Shown here in pieces: positions 34,400 to 47,585 of a stretch of 64,000 bases of DNA (the first letter of the stretch is position 1; each line of letters starts with the position of its first letter). The notes beneath the pieces were generated by a model. That model made no database searches and had not been told where the DNA came from. It worked only from the letters and a program-made list of their open reading frames with translations. The stretch spans positions 2,976,001 through 3,040,000 of the forward strand of contig CM121342.1 in assembly GCA_051530055.1 (NCBI GenBank). The letters are read 5' to 3'. The translations under genes were made by a program, and so were the position numbers. This stretch comes from Neoechinorhynchus agilis (Eukaryota; Acanthocephala).

Positions 34400-35540
34400 T
34401 TTGAGCAGAGAGTAGACGTTGACGAGAGAGAGGACGTAATGAGAGAGAACTAACAATCCCATTCTTTGGCTGTGTCCCGAACAAGTTGCTTTATCCCCCT
34501 TTCCTCGCTGTCACCCATCGTAACTTTGAGTGCTTGAATACTGGAAAAAAAGCATCATTTGCGCCCCGGATTGCGTTTGACATCGCCATTCCGAATGTTA
34601 TGTACAAAGTCTTCTTTATTAAGTATTGAGGCCTTCACTTTGGAGAAGTATTAGAGCTTGTTAATGACGGATACATTAATCGGTTGGGATCCTTCAATTA
34701 TTCACGAGAATTGAGGCGATTTAAACGTTTCGCGGGAGATAGAACAGAACCATTAAGGGGAAAACCGCTCCGCATCCAGTTTAAGGCTGTGGCGCCCATA
34801 ATATCCATGAGTACGAGGTCTTTTGAATATTTGACTAAATTCTTGGCCAGACTCAACCGGACACAAGGAACGCTGAATTTACGACAAGTACTACTTGGAG
34901 AGAAGCTAGGAATTGCACGGTCCATCAGGGTAGTCGGTCCAATGCTCCGAAGCCATCAAATGAAAATATATCCATTCGCCCAACAAACGGAAGCTTAAAC
35001 TCACTCTGAAAAAGCAAACCCTCCAGTTCAACCTTCCTTGAATTGTCTTACGCTAACTGAGCAGACCTCAGGCTCGACATTAGACGCGCGTTTGTTTCTC
35101 GGCGTAATCGTTCTCAGTGGCAATCTTCAGAAAGGAGGAGTTGAGGCCACTCGTTTCCTTTTCCGATTAGCCGTCCGGTTTGCCGAGACAGCGATTCATG
35201 CCACTGAAACAGCTACCACTTGGATTTTCGGAAAAAAGGCACCCTGTGAGATGATGGTCGATTTGCAAAGCTTTAATATTGTAATGCCTATTGATTCCAA
35301 ACAAGCTTCATACGTGAACTATACGCCTTGGAGTCCTATTGGTCTATGTAACTCGCCATACGAAACACTCCTCATGAATATCATTTATTTGGCATGTTCA
35401 ACGAACCCGAGCATAAAGACAGTCGATGAACAAAGAGTTCCAAAGTATACGAAGAGGCGAAATAGACGCCGAACTGAGTCCTTACCTACAGATTCCAAGG
35501 CCGATGACGAAAGGGAAGACCCCAATACTAAATAAATGGA
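34400..35540 (+). pseudogene. Unrecognised coding-like stretch, interrupted
   Basis: Two good open frames lie in the same direction. One contains LRRFKRFAGDRTEPLRGKPL. The other contains ASYVNYTPWSPIGLCNSPYE and ends in a basic, charged tail. Composition looks protein-coding, but no proper start is present and the stretch is broken. Short R1-like sequence (GTGTCCCGAACAAG) sits just upstream at about 34.48 kb, so this may be a fossil mobile or virus-like element. I do not recognise the family and propose no function. Confidence 0.35.
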
Positions 35541-36683
35541 GTGATTGCAAGATTTCTAAGCGAAAAGGGATGGAGACTAATCCGAGGGTGCAGGAACGGA
35601 AGCCTTTAACTCCCGATTACTGAGATCCCGACATATAGCTAGGAACTACCAGCGCAGGAAGGATTACCCAATGCACCATTGATTAATTTAGAACCAAAAG
35701 GAAAGCTAGAATTCACCAACTCTTGGAAGAACTTGTCGCTTCTACTTCACTTGCACCTTTAGCTCCAACCACATACAAAACTAATCAATACCCGGGATTT
35801 TGATTGCCTATGATTGACTCAATATATAGCCATACCTTAACCAATTGGACGGAACTGCATGTAAAGAGGATCATCGATGCTTATACATCAGTCTATTGCA
35901 TTGGCAGTTCCCCTAGTCCACTTCAATCTCGCATAAATCTTTCACTCCGCCTCGGCCCCTTTTTCCATACTGCCCAATCTCTTCGGATATTGAAATGGAC
36001 CTGATAAAAGACTACTCATAAACTATCCTATGCAGATCGGGCTCGTAATAAACTCCAAAATCAACAGTCACATTCATTTATCCTGTCGGAACTCGAATGT
36101 TCACGAGATTCCAAAGTTACATGCTTCCTCGTGGTTGTTTATTAATAAAATGTTTTGTTATTTTAATGGTTGGTCAACAAAGTGCAGTTAAGTTTCAGTG
36201 CTTAATATTTTTATTGTTAAAAATAGAGGAAACATTTACCTCTGAGCCCTCATGAACATTCGAACAATATAATAGATGCCTTGGATGTTGTCCGTTCGGG
36301 TGGGAATGTCCGTTCTTGTGGGGATTGGCGGATCTGCTGGCGTTCATTCCACTGATAAGAACCAAAACTTGGAAGCTACTGCGATTCCTGTGCTGGCATG
36401 ACGGTTATTTTAAAGTGATGAATATATCCCATTCTATAATTCCATTTCATTTTTACTCTGTCAACCACAGAACCTCAAAGGTTTATTTAACTCGTCGTAA
36501 TAACTCACACAATGTAAGAAAATGTGAATTTGTTTTTGTAAGCGAAGGTTAAATCACACATAGCCATTATTTTGTTATCTTACAGAACCATGAAAAGACT
36601 TTCATTCTTATGATTAATAAGAATGAAGTCGCTATAACAACGGTAATAAAGTTTATTTGTTTCAGATTAGGTAAACATAGAGA
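35541..36683. other. Intergenic, no gene seen
   Basis: Short frames only. The last 100 bp precede the ATG of the next gene and contain a TTTCAG that could be an acceptor. Confidence 0.35.
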
Positions 36684-37894
36684 ATGACGGATTCATTAAG
36701 TTCAGCAGGGCATTCAGACGAAAATGCCCGTTTTTCTATGGATTCATTGGATTCCGTTAACCTACGGATGTTTCACAACTTGTCCCAAGTAGTCGTTCCG
36801 ATGAATGTGTCGGAGTTTTTCTCTCTTCGTTTTCCATTTAAAGTCTACGAACTAATTATAAAAGACAGTTTACAGATTGAAAAAGTTCCCGTTCTATCTG
36901 TTACTTTTCGCAAGTTAGAACCAAATGGAATTAAAGTAAAAATTAGAGGATCGGATGGTCGCCTTAGGGAGAGTGTTATAATAGATTATTCTCGAGGACT
37001 GATCAAAGAAATTTCTAGTGGTCATTACGCATTCGTCGCCAGAGATTCTATGATATTTGAACGGATGCCACTTAAAGAGCAAATGGAAGCTATTGTAAGG
37101 CTGGAACGAGCTGGATACATACGTCTTAAGTATTTACTTCAAAAATTGTATTGGTATCCAAGATGTGAAATCGACCTGAATAACACCGACGGATCATGTG
37201 GTGGTCGATATAGATTTTGGGCAAACGTGAGAAACGATGGAGTTTGTGCCATTAAAGTCAACAGACTCCAGTTGTGTATAAACGACGTCGAGAACGGTGC
37301 CACATTCATTGAGTGGGGTAAACCGTTTTTATTTAACCCGGAAACGACATTTCGGATCCCGATTGATAAAATTAAAGTGAAATGGTAGGCAGATCCAGAC
37401 GCTGGGACTGTCTGCCAATCTTAAAAGTAGATACCTATTGCTATTATCGATTTAACATAAAAAAGATTAGTGAAAACGCTGAGACAATGTTCGATATGAG
37501 AAGACATGTTCAGCTACTTTCCAGCTACTCAATCCCGCCGACTATGACGGAATTCAAAGAAGACGGTAGATTGTTGATTCAAAAGAAGTTGGATGAGATA
37601 AGTGAGGAAAATCCATTTACGATTGATCTTGGTCCTGATAAGAATCTCAAATGCGTTAGATGTTCTGAGAAAATTGGGCAGAAAAATGTGTCCGTCACAC
37701 TCACTTTTAAAAATAGAAAACGATTTAAAGTGAGTTTCATTTACGAAGAAAGATTTGTCGAGTTTAAACAAACGGTGAAATATTCAAACTTTAGTCTTGG
37801 ACAAGGAATTTCTTTAGAAGAAAATGGATTCAACGTGGAAGCCGATGTGGCTGGATTAGAAGCTAAAAGTTTTTCTTACTTAATCGAATTTTAA
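36684..37894 (+). CDS. Unrecognised protein in two overlapping frames (possible non-canonical intron)
   Basis: The first frame runs 36684-37388 (234 residues, start MTDSLSSAGHSDENARFS). A second frame in another phase runs to the stop at 37892-37894 (170 residues if begun at the ATG at 37382). Both look like one protein of beta-rich, CARDB or Ig-like domains: YRFWANVRNDGVCAIKVNRL in the first, and VSVTLTFKNRKRFKVSFIY in the second. The frames overlap at ATGGTAG. An intron of 44 nt, or another length of remainder two, would join them near 37383-37428. The obvious GT-AG pair 37385-37427 is 43 nt and gives the wrong phase. A GGCAGA...TCTGCC palindrome fills that interval. A GTAAACC donor near 37317 with the same acceptor is an alternative. 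No family recognised. Confidence 0.6.
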
Positions 37895-38290
37895 TAAGTT
37901 AGTAATGCTTTATTAGTGGGGAAAATAGTTAAGGTTGTTTTAATGAAGATTATCTTTATTGCAAGATTGTTGAACCAGCACACATAAATATTTTAATTCT
38001 CGATCAATAGCATTCTTAAAAAACTTTAAGTGGTGAGTACTGTACTTAGTTCATTGCTGTACCTTTAAATTATCGCCTCGATCGCCGGGATATTGAGAAA
38101 CTACCTTTATAGATTCAGCCGGGATTCTCTGATTTTTAAACGTACAAAATTATTCTATCAAACGAATCTTACAAATTGCGATAATAACAGTGTGTCCAAC
38201 AGAAATAGGTCTCAGTACGGAAATAGCATCGTAATTTGAGTTAATTATTAAATCAAGTTTCAAATATTTGTACCACCTCCAATTTTTTTC
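37895..38290. other. Convergent 3' region
   Basis: Between the orphan gene (+) and TBCK (-). AT-rich, presumably 3' UTRs; no structured terminator or repeat seen. Confidence 0.4.
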
Positions 38291-40529
38291 TCAAAAACCC
38301 CCACGATCAGTGCATCCCGTCATAGTCAAAGAAGCATGAATAGTCTTCGAATTAGGATCCAATAAGCAGTAATTTGCTCTTTGCCGTTCAAGGCGCCTTA
38401 AAGCGTCCACAGTAATCGCAGGACACAAATGCCATTCTTCGTGTAAATCTATAAAAGCGTTTTGACCTGCCCATTCTTCACTGCTAAACTCCTTAATATT
38501 ATTGATACCGATTGTTGCGTCCAAAAAATCATTTAACTCGTTTGTTTTATCAGTTGTACGATTCACATCCAATTCTAAAGAACTTTAGCCGATGAAATTA
38601 TGGTGTTGTTCGTACTTGGAAGATGTGAAAATAGTATCAGAAAATCGTTAACATCTTTGACATCGTTCAAAATTTGTTCTTTCAATTGGAGAATAATGCT
38701 GACACATGTCAAAGTTATCATTAAAACACCATTTTCACTCTGTAAAATGTTGTCCCAAATGGTCAATGATCGGTTTAATCCAAAAAGACCTATAAAACAT
38801 AACACGTAAAGATATTTAAAGTTTAAAAGTACTTATAAAAACTGTCAGTAGCCATGGAATAGCAAATAACTCAGGACCGAAATTTAGTCGTCTAAAACGA
38901 TTGGCTAATTTTGGCTCGAAGAATGTTAGGAGCTGAAGAAACAGCATTAATCGATTTCTGATGGATTTTGGTGTCATTATTGAGCATAGGAATCCTTTGA
39001 ATAACAAGCTGGTGAGTCTGTGGAGACAACTCGCAGCGACCGCATCGTTTCCATAGTTCATTTTAACAAACATCGCAGTGAGTGAATCTAATCCTTGCCA
39101 ATAGCGAAGGTCGGGATTTAGAAAAAGCCATGTCTAAATATCATTAAACGCGATGAAAATATCATTAAGGCTTACTCTAAGTACAGTCAACAATTGCAAT
39201 TGACCTTCTGGTGAGGATAGAAGAGGATCATATTGATGACATCGTCCGATATCGAGCCGGATTTGTTTCAAATCACTGCATCTGTGTGATTCGTCTTCTA
39301 TGACAAGATTAAGATCATTCGTCTAAGTAGGAGTTTTTCGCGAATGCGACCAGCAAAAAGTAGATAAATACTCCAATATCCAATAATAAATGCCATACTG
39401 TAGATCTAATCTTCGTAATAAATCCAGCTGAAAATTGTGGCATATTTTTTAGGAAACTGATTGGTGTTTGGTTTCCGTGAGCACATAGGAGTGATCGTTT
39501 GAATTGTCGAATCCATTCAGATGATACAGTGTCCTCGCTTTGTAATTTGAGCAAGTCCATTGATGAAAACAGAATAGCACCTGATTGGCGATCAATTGTG
39601 CTAAGTTTCTTAATAAAAGTTGTATAGCAAATCAAAGCAAAAAGCTAACAAAATTTGGCAGGTTGAATCGTTTAATTTAGAAGACATTGAGACAAAACTC
39701 ACTCCCAATTTCCAAACTTCGTATTCATCAATGCATCTTTCAGAAAATGCCGTTTCTAAAAAATTAGTTATTGGAGACGGTGCGCGTTTTTAACACCAAC
39801 CAATATTATCAATAGCATTTCTTCTATAGAATGGATCAATAAATTGATCGAATCCGATATACTCATCCATACTATGCCAAGATTCGGTATATACACCCGA
39901 TTTTATTTCTGATAAAAAATCTTGAAATTTCTGTGAATCCAAGACATCACTAATCGCTTCCATCGCAAGCATAATAAGCGAAATAAGATCTTTAAATATT
40001 TCCTCAGTACTCTTGAATTGCAGTTCCCTTGACTGCTTCAGATAGTTATGTCCGTACGCACGAATCTTCGGTCCATCCTATTCGTAGCCGTTGAATTATA
40101 TAGAGATTAATCTATCAAAAACCTTCGTTAATATCAATCGATCAACCAATTGCTCTTCCTTCTTGAGAAAATCTAAAAGATCTTTTCTCTTTAGCTCCCT
40201 GAGTGCACTAAGGATTTGTTTAAAGAATTCTATTCCTTCTTCTTCACTGCTTATACACTTCCTCAATAATTCCTCATTTTCAAAAACCATTTTCATAGCC
40301 ATTGGAGAATCCTCAGTCACAACGCAAAAGGATTCTATGTGTAATACAATGAGCCTTTCGAAAATTCTAAGAACTTTAAATTACCCCCAGATTGAATAAC
40401 GTCTAAATATTGACAAAGACCTCGATGTTCGATTCCGGAAAGTATATTATATCGAGAAACGAACGCGTTTCTTTGATCTGCACTTGTGGTATACGATTTA
40501 AAACTCACGTACCGATCCTTAGTCGACAT
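38291..40529 (-). CDS. TBCK: TBCK-like protein: reduced kinase-like domain, TBC domain, rhodanese stub
   Basis: Nine exons on the minus strand: 40529-40385, 40334-40123, 40077-39801, 39755-39703, 39644-39372, 39322-39176, 39133-38833, 38789-38616 and 38574-38291. All eight introns are GT-AG, 41-58 nt. The joined frame is 1866 nt, 621 residues (human 893). RYNILSGIEHRGLCQYLDVI matches the start of the TBCK pseudokinase. GRCHQYDPLLSSPEGQ, NPDLRYWQGLDSLTA, FGPELFAIPWLLTVF and LTIWDNIL are TBC-domain motifs of TBCK. The C-terminus HLCPAITVDALRRLERQ begins the rhodanese-like domain but stops after about 45 residues. TBCK belongs to the FERRY endosomal mRNA-transport complex and influences mTOR signalling. 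The kinase-like part is about half the usual length, and no catalytic kinase motif is present. Confidence 0.93.
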
Positions 40530-42298
40530 TTTAACTATCTAAAAATACTTTTTTTCGTCTTCTTAAAGGTTTTCAGAGGATATCATCGCTGTTTTTTATA
40601 TTACGGCGATGATATTTTAAACGAAATCTATCAGCATTATCGCCGGGCATTCCAGCATCAACGAAAAAATATTTGCCTTATCTTGGCAGTTAGGTGTGGT
40701 GTTAATCTTCACACGAATTTGAAAGTATCGAAGTTTACGAGAAGTGCGAATATTTTGAAATAAAACCCGAATTTTAAACTTTAATTAGTACTAAAATGAA
40801 TATCGAAGTGACAAATAAAAAATACGCTGAATTGAACTTAGATTAATTGATTTGTGTTGATTTGACTTTCTTTGTAGTCTCAATTAATCTGTCGGCGTCC
40901 AAATTAAAGGGAACTCAAGTGTTTAAAATCTTTGATTAAAAAGCACGAGCACAAACTGCATTGATATCGGAAATCATACGTTTCAATCACAAAGTGCGAA
41001 ATTAACAGATATTGATCTTATGATTCATATCCGAAAAGCTCAAAAATCAGAAACTCGACTATCCGAAATCTTCAATATCTCCTAATGTATCAACATTTCG
41101 AATAGTACAACGAAAAATGAGTGATTATATTTTAGCGTAAAATCAAATCGCCAAATTGTTACCGGAGCGATCACAACCGAACGTATTTATCATCATATTT
41201 GGTCAATAGTTACAAGAGTGAAAGATCACAAAATTTGCAAGACGAATTGAACAAATGCGATTTGCGACGTTAATATGAAAGCTACCAATTTATAGTATTG
41301 TTCGTTTAGTACTTCTCGACAGAAATGATTTGGAATCGCAAGAATTCTCGAAAGGATTATATAAAAACCTTTATTTTTAGCCTTAATTTTAAAAGACAGT
41401 TTACAAACGAATGTCAGACCGACACGAGTTTTCGGTATTCGGGCCTTGTGAACGGAAAAACTCCTAACGTCTCATTTCTTCTTTTAAAACGAGATGGCAA
41501 TTTAAAGAACGTAATTTAAACATTCAATTTGAATTTATTTTAAAAATCTGCTCAATAAAACTAAGCTCATAGATTGTATCTATGAAAAAACCGAAACGAA
41601 AAGATTTTTATTTTTATGATTTTAACGTCTCAAATCTAGAACAGGAGATTCAAAATAATCTCTATACGACCATAAAGCAAAATATATATTTTAGGTTCTA
41701 AGAATTCTTTGCCTCAGCAATAAAACAAGCTTCTTTATTGCTAAGACTTTCTTTCAGAAGTAATGGAATTTCTTTAAATGGATATTGAGTTTTATTTCCG
41801 GGGTTGTATTTCATTACTCGCCTTTAGCTCTTTTTTTACGTGGGGAAAAATATTTTTGGCATTTATACGCCAATTATAACTTTTATATAGTTTACAAAAA
41901 TTCTGCAAAAAATATAATTTCACTTTTTAATTATTTTGCGAAGCTCGATTATTGCACTATTTATAATCTCCGTTTTATTATATTGGGTTTAAACTTGTTT
42001 ATCTAATTTTGTATAGGCAAAATCAGGCGTTTTACGTTCTTACCCAACTCGAATTTTCGATTAGTTTTCCACGAATGATATCTTTAGATGACATCTCTTT
42101 TTACTTTGATTTGCCAATGAAAATTGCTTATTCCAATTTTTCTCTTAAACATGAAAATTTCGGTATTTCGTAATGGTTATTATATAAAATAATTTTCGTT
42201 TTATTGCGATTTTAAGTCGAAATAAAATAATTGTAGAAGAAAAATGAGAGAATAGCTAAAAGCTTCTATTTTTCTTTATAAATTTTTGCTTTGTTCGC
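40530..42298. other. Intergenic between TBCK 5' end and IQCA1 3' end; no gene seen
   Basis: Strongly AT-rich. Short frames at 41325 and 41785 are low complexity (Phe/Asn/Lys-rich). Presumably holds the TBCK promoter. Confidence 0.45.
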
Positions 42299-45200
42299 TT
42301 ATGTTAATCCCTCAATCTCTTCGTCGGTGATCCTTGTCTTGCCGAACTTCGTCATTTTATAAAACTCCTAATTTGATATTAAGAAAAATTCTAAATAAAA
42401 TTCATACCTTATAAACGTTTTCGTCCTTCTCAAATATAAAATCAGCACCCTTAAAATGTTTCAAGATTTCATTCACTCCTAGCGGTCTATTCTGAAGTTC
42501 ATGCTTTCTCATCGGAGTCAAACAATTTTTAATAGCTTCAACAAAATGACCGCCACATAGTCCCTCGGTTACTTCAGCTAAAGCGAACACATCATTTTCT
42601 GAAAAGCCTTTCAGCATAAATCTATCCAATACATGTCGCCAGATTTCTTTAATCGTATTTAAAATTGTACTGAAATGAAATCTAGTCGACTCACCTAATC
42701 TGGACCGCCTGGACGGCCTCGGCATCAGTGTCACAATGTCGAACATTTTTTCCAATTTTTTTATTTCTTGTTTTCGAGGCACGATCATTGTTCCTATTAT
42801 CATTGCCCGGCGACTCTTTATGAACTTTGTTAATGTTTTAATAATCCTTAGACACCGTTTTTGGTTTTTTGTCAAAAAACGTTTCTTCTTTTTTTTCGGG
42901 AACAATTTCTCAACTTCCCCAATCAATATTATGACAGGTGGAAATTCGGTGATTGCCTTCGTAAGTAGATTTTACATTAAGCAAAATTTCATTCTTTTTC
43001 ATTAATTTTACCTTTTTCAAAAATGAAATGATCATTTTCCCCTGTCTGTCCATTACATATTTATTCATCAAATTGCTTACCGACAAGTTAATTAAAAGTC
43101 CACCAATAGAGTTGCACAGTGCTTTTGCGACCATCTTTTTTCCAGATTTCGGGGGACCGGCAATTAAAATAGAATTTACGTTTGGAAATTGAGAACGCAA
43201 TTTGTCTGATACTGTCAGAAAAATACGAGTCAAAAATTGCAATTAAGAATAGTCTTACATAAAGGATAAGCTATCATTAGTATCATAAAATCCTTAATGT
43301 CTCCAATATCTGGCATAGGTTCTATTGTAACTGAAGATTGAGTTTTAACTAACAAGGTTTTTAGTTTTTTATATACGGCAGTAAAAAGTGGAGCTACGAG
43401 TGACTTAAACTTTTAAATTACTTTTTCTTCAAATGTGCTAGAAACTATAATTTAATTTTACGAATGAGTTTGTATTTATCTAGGGTACGTAATTACTGGA
43501 AAACTCAGATTTTAGATTTTTATGCTTTGACAAAGCAGAAGTTAATTAAATATCCACGACTCCCCAACTCAATCAGTTACGCTAATCCGCTTTCGAGTTC
43601 CAGAGACGGCATCGGTTGTCGAACGCCTTTGACGTCGTCAAGCGTGAATTCTAATGGATACTCGATAAGTCCAAAATCTAGGAGTTCCGCCATGATCCCT
43701 TTGACCGTCCTACACTTTAATATGTAGACATAATCTTCATGGTCACTAGAAAATTACCGTTGGTTGATATTGCGTTTCTTTTTCGGTCTGGGTTTTATAT
43801 TTTTGCCTGCTGTTACTTCTTTAAATGGATATTTGGCCGAACCATCTATAGCCTAAATGCCGGTCACAGATTAGCGAATTTTAAAGGAAACTACAGAAAA
43901 TCTTCCTTTTATATACTAGTGAACAATATTTAAAATTGTATTTTTGGAATCTATACTATTAAGAAATGGAACATCAACAGAAATATACATTTTTTAGCCC
44001 GTAACGAAATAGTTATGGCTGCTCCGGGAACTTGTTTGTCGCTTAATGGTATTAAGTTGGCGTTTTTGAAGTCTTTGGACCCAATGGATTAATTTTGAAG
44101 TGAAATTTACAAACCCGTTGAAGGATGTTGACTTGATCGCTCATATTCGCATTCACCAAATCCATAAATTGAACGTCAGCATTTAAATCATTAGATTCCG
44201 TGATCTTCATCCAATCATCAGCGATCTCAGGTTTCTTAGCTGACTTTACTAGATGAATAATTATAATACATTATAGATGTAAACTCTTAAGAAATCACAT
44301 TTAAATTCTTTTGTCAGCTCATTGATGCGTACAAGGTTCGCCGAATACTTATTAGTTGTAACATCCGTCTTCATTTTTGCTTCTTTTTTCGCACCTTTTT
44401 CTTTCTTTGGTTTTACTGGTTTTTCAATTATATCCATTAATTCCAGCGTACTGATATCTTTCATCAGCGCTCGCATTCCTTCCTCGGGAAATGCGGGAAA
44501 CGCACCTGTCAGTGCCCTAATGTTAACGAACAAGTAAAAGCTCGGAAAGCAATCTTTAAAACGTAAACCTAAGATGACAAAATTAAATTGATTTCTTAAG
44601 ATTTGAACTTTTGGTGCCTGCTAAACTTGCAAAAAACGCTAGCAACTTTTAAGTATTTTGACATTATTTCGCCAAGCGGAACTTTCAAAAATGGAAATCC
44701 GCACATTCATCGTAATACGGAATTACAATTTCATACGAAAATTTCTCACGTTGTCACATGAACGAGCGAAGTATTCTCAAATTTTCTGTGATTTCGTATC
44801 GGGAACCAAAATCAAGTGAAACTTACCTTGATTCGAACATCCACTGTATAAGTGAGTTGTTCAAGGAAATATATTTTTGAAGATAATCACTTGACGGATT
44901 ATCCAGTTTTCCTGTCATTTCATTTTCACTTACTTCTGACTTCTCAATATCTTTGCTGGTTAACTCTTTTTTTGATGGCTCACTTAAATTAACATCATTT
45001 CGATAAATTAGACTTTTCAAAATAGCTTCTTGAAGGAACTCAATGGCACTATCATCAAGTGAAGACGCGTAATCGTTCAAATATTTAAAAGCGTCTTCTC
45101 GTCGCTGCCGTGAAAACTCGTGGTTCGCTACTATCCTCTCCATGTCTTTTATTTCCATATCATCGTCTGAACTGTCAATGAATTCCCAATCGCCACTGAT

Positions 45201-45734
45201 GGTCATAACATTATCAAGCTTTTCCCTTTGCTTTTGTATTCGAGATTTTAGCGCCTCAGGGATTGCCATGAATGATGAACCCTAAATCATTTGATGAACG
45301 TTAGAACTTTTTTTTATTCCAACGCTCACATAATCTACTCGTTCCATTGTTTCAATCTTTTGGAAGTATTGAAACAACCACTCACTTGTATCTACCATTG
45401 CGTTCTTTAGTTCGATCAAGCGACCAACCATTGCCTCAACCAACTCCTCAATATACTCAAGTCTTTGACCTGTACTGAATCTCACGCTTTTGCCCAATTC
45501 ATTAATCAATACATTGTAACGGACGAATAGACTCTGCAACTTATCCATTACATCTCTCGATCCCTAAAATAAAGTAAAGTGTTTGATCTTCATCTGCATA
45601 CTAAAAACCTGATTTCTAGCTTCCGGCTTAGAAATCATGGCGTCATAATTGACTAAGTTGATCACTTTGGTCAAAAGGATATCAAACTCGGAATCGAGGA
45701 TTCTAAGTGGTACTGACGCCGGGCCACTTGCCAT
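42299..45734 (-). CDS. IQCA1: IQ and AAA domain protein, axonemal dynein regulatory complex subunit 11
   Basis: Start MASGPASVPLRILDSEFD at 45734. First exons are 45734-45609, 45563-45330 and 45281-44827, with introns of 45 and 48 nt. The segment EAMVGRLIELKNAMVDTSEW matches the IQCA1 N-terminal region (GRILELKNEMV). Then come TGAFPAFPEEGMRALM, a Lys-rich linker (KPKKEKGAKKEAKM), LLDFGLIEYPL and the AAA part. The AAA part shows P-loop AGPPKSGKKM, VIILIGEVEKL at the Walker B position, and MIIGTMIVPRKQEI. The C-terminal NRPLGVNEILKHFKGADF is followed by a last exon, FYKMTKFGKTRITDEE. The P-loop has Lys where Ser/Thr is usual; as far as I recall, IQCA1 homologues share this. DRC11 is part of the nexin-dynein regulatory complex of motile cilia. 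The middle exon edges are approximate. Confidence 0.9.
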
Positions 45735-46880
45735 TTCGAAATTCGCACAACATACTTAAAAACCTTAAGACAGTTTCATGAGTATCCATGACAACTAGTG
45801 AGACTGATGAAGTTAATTGTCCAATGCAAAAGAGCGTTATTTGCTTCTTTATGAACATTCGTTTATTGATAACAATAAATCTAAAAATCCCAGATACAGA
45901 TTGTCCCATCGATTATTCCATCTTGTTTTCCTCTTAGCAAATTAACAATGTCCCTTTAATCCATTAACAAATTAAGACAAAAATCCGTTTTAACTAGTTG
46001 TTTTCACTTTGAGTTTTGCTAACGCAGATCACCGGCTGGTTCATCAGCAATCAACCTTCACCAATCATAACTGATTCCGTTTTTATCCACTTGTTCTAGT
46101 ACAGATTCAGTCAAACTACTAAATTACATTGAGCCACATTCGTTTAATACACTTAAAAAATACAAGTAAATCTTTAAATTTCGATCAAAACGATAAATTA
46201 TAAAGTATAATTTAACGTGTATGGATGAACATTCTTTTTTTTTACTTTTTAAGAATTATTGTGCTGGTGTAACTCTCAACAGTATGTCTAAGCATAACCA
46301 GCGTTTCAATCTTTCCTTATAAATTTACACGGTGTTAGTAATAGTATATTTTCAAATATTCAACTGTCCTTTGTATTAGCAATTGTTTGACAGTAAAATC
46401 ATCTTGACAAATTAAAAGACTTTAAATTCGTTACTGCAATCTATGATTGCTGTTCCTTTAATAAACATAGCACTTAATTGAAAAGATTCTAAGTTTTTGA
46501 CTATTTTCAGCTATCCTCAAAACCAGATTTATAAACGCATCGAAGTTTTAAATTTCAAAAAAGCATCTACCATATTTTCGATAAAACTACCATAAGATCG
46601 ACGCAACCCTGAAAAAGTAATAGCGCTACAAAAAAATAAACTGGAAAATAATAGATTTTCAATGTGAAAACGAACTCAAGATTGCAAGAAAAGAATTAAA
46701 TTTTAAAAGTAGAAACTCTCAAACAAAAAGTCTTTGTCGTGAAACACAAATAAGCTAAATATAATTTCACTTTTAACAGATTTATCAACTTAATGATTGG
46801 ACTTCTTGTGACCATGAGAAAATATAATTACTTTTTACAATTAGTAATCGTTTAAAAAATTAAAAACTATTCATACTTGT
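45735..46880. other. Upstream of IQCA1; no gene seen
   Basis: Very AT-rich, no recognised feature. Probably the IQCA1 promoter near 45.74-46.0 kb. Confidence 0.45.
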
Positions 46881-47445
46881 TTATGGCGTAAAAATTAAAA
46901 GAATTTATTAAATCCTCTGGGACGCCACGTGTGTGGATACCCTCGCAGCCAGCAACATTCCCCTCTCCCTCGAAATCGCCGGTGCTGCCGCCAGTACAGC
47001 GGAAGGGAGGAAAATACGGAAATATCTTCACTTATCGAGGGCTCACTATTTTGTCCCCTTTGGGGTAGAGACGTATGGAGCGCTCGGCACTCTCTCTGCT
47101 CCAGGATCTCTCGAAGAAATTGAGAGAGGCAACCGGAGACTCAAGAGCAGGCGTATTCCTTCGACAAAATATCTCGCTGGCAGTACAACGGGGCAATGCT
47201 GCCAGCGTGATGGCGACGGTCGAGGAAGGACAAAAGCTGGAATTCGGTGGGAGGTGGTGAGTGTGCTTCAAACAGATTGTTTGAATTGTTAAAAATATAT
47301 AATGTTTTTTTCGGAACACAATCTTATACACGTTTATCAATGTTGCTTCAAATATCTAAAAAAACCTACAAGCAACCTTGATAAAAAGGCGTACAAGATT
47401 GTGCGCCGAAATATTGGATTTAATAAATTCTTTTAATTTTTACGC
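46881..47445. mobile_element. MITE family A carrying a nested LINE fragment
   Basis: The left MITE arm starts TTATGGCGTAAAAATTAAAAG (46882) and is split: it resumes at about 47308 with TTTCGGAACACAATCTT. The right arm, 47388-47445, reads GGCGTACAAGATTGTG...TAATTTTTACGC. The split is filled by a LINE 3' fragment (about 46917-47300). That fragment resembles the one at 25.0 kb (AEGRKIRKYLHLSRAHYF, FVPFGVETYGAL, SLAVQRGNAASVM) and ends GGGAGGTGGTGAGTG. The LINE therefore inserted into the MITE. The LINE piece no longer reads in one frame. Confidence 0.7.
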
Positions 47446-47585
47446 AATATACAAGCAAAAAAATTCCATTTAGACGAGCTTCTTGATACTTCGAAATTTT
47501 ACGGTACCTTTTGGTCAGCTAAAAATCCTATAATTTTTTCCTAAGGAATATACAACTACAACTTTCATCATTTGCTATTACTAAT

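Noticed and set aside
37382-37894. Second cistron starting at the ATG at 37382 as a bacterial-type overlapping gene
   Set aside because: The window is intron-bearing nuclear DNA, and the two frames look like parts of one beta-rich protein; a missed or non-canonical intron is more likely.
40096-40320. Independent small genes on the minus strand between 38.3 and 40.5 kb
   Set aside because: They join in phase through 41-58-nt introns into a single TBCK-like protein of 621 residues.
43121-43175. IQCA1 inactivated by the altered Walker A motif (GKK in place of GKT/S)
   Set aside because: As far as I recall, this substitution is typical of IQCA1/DRC11, so it is not a defect of this copy.
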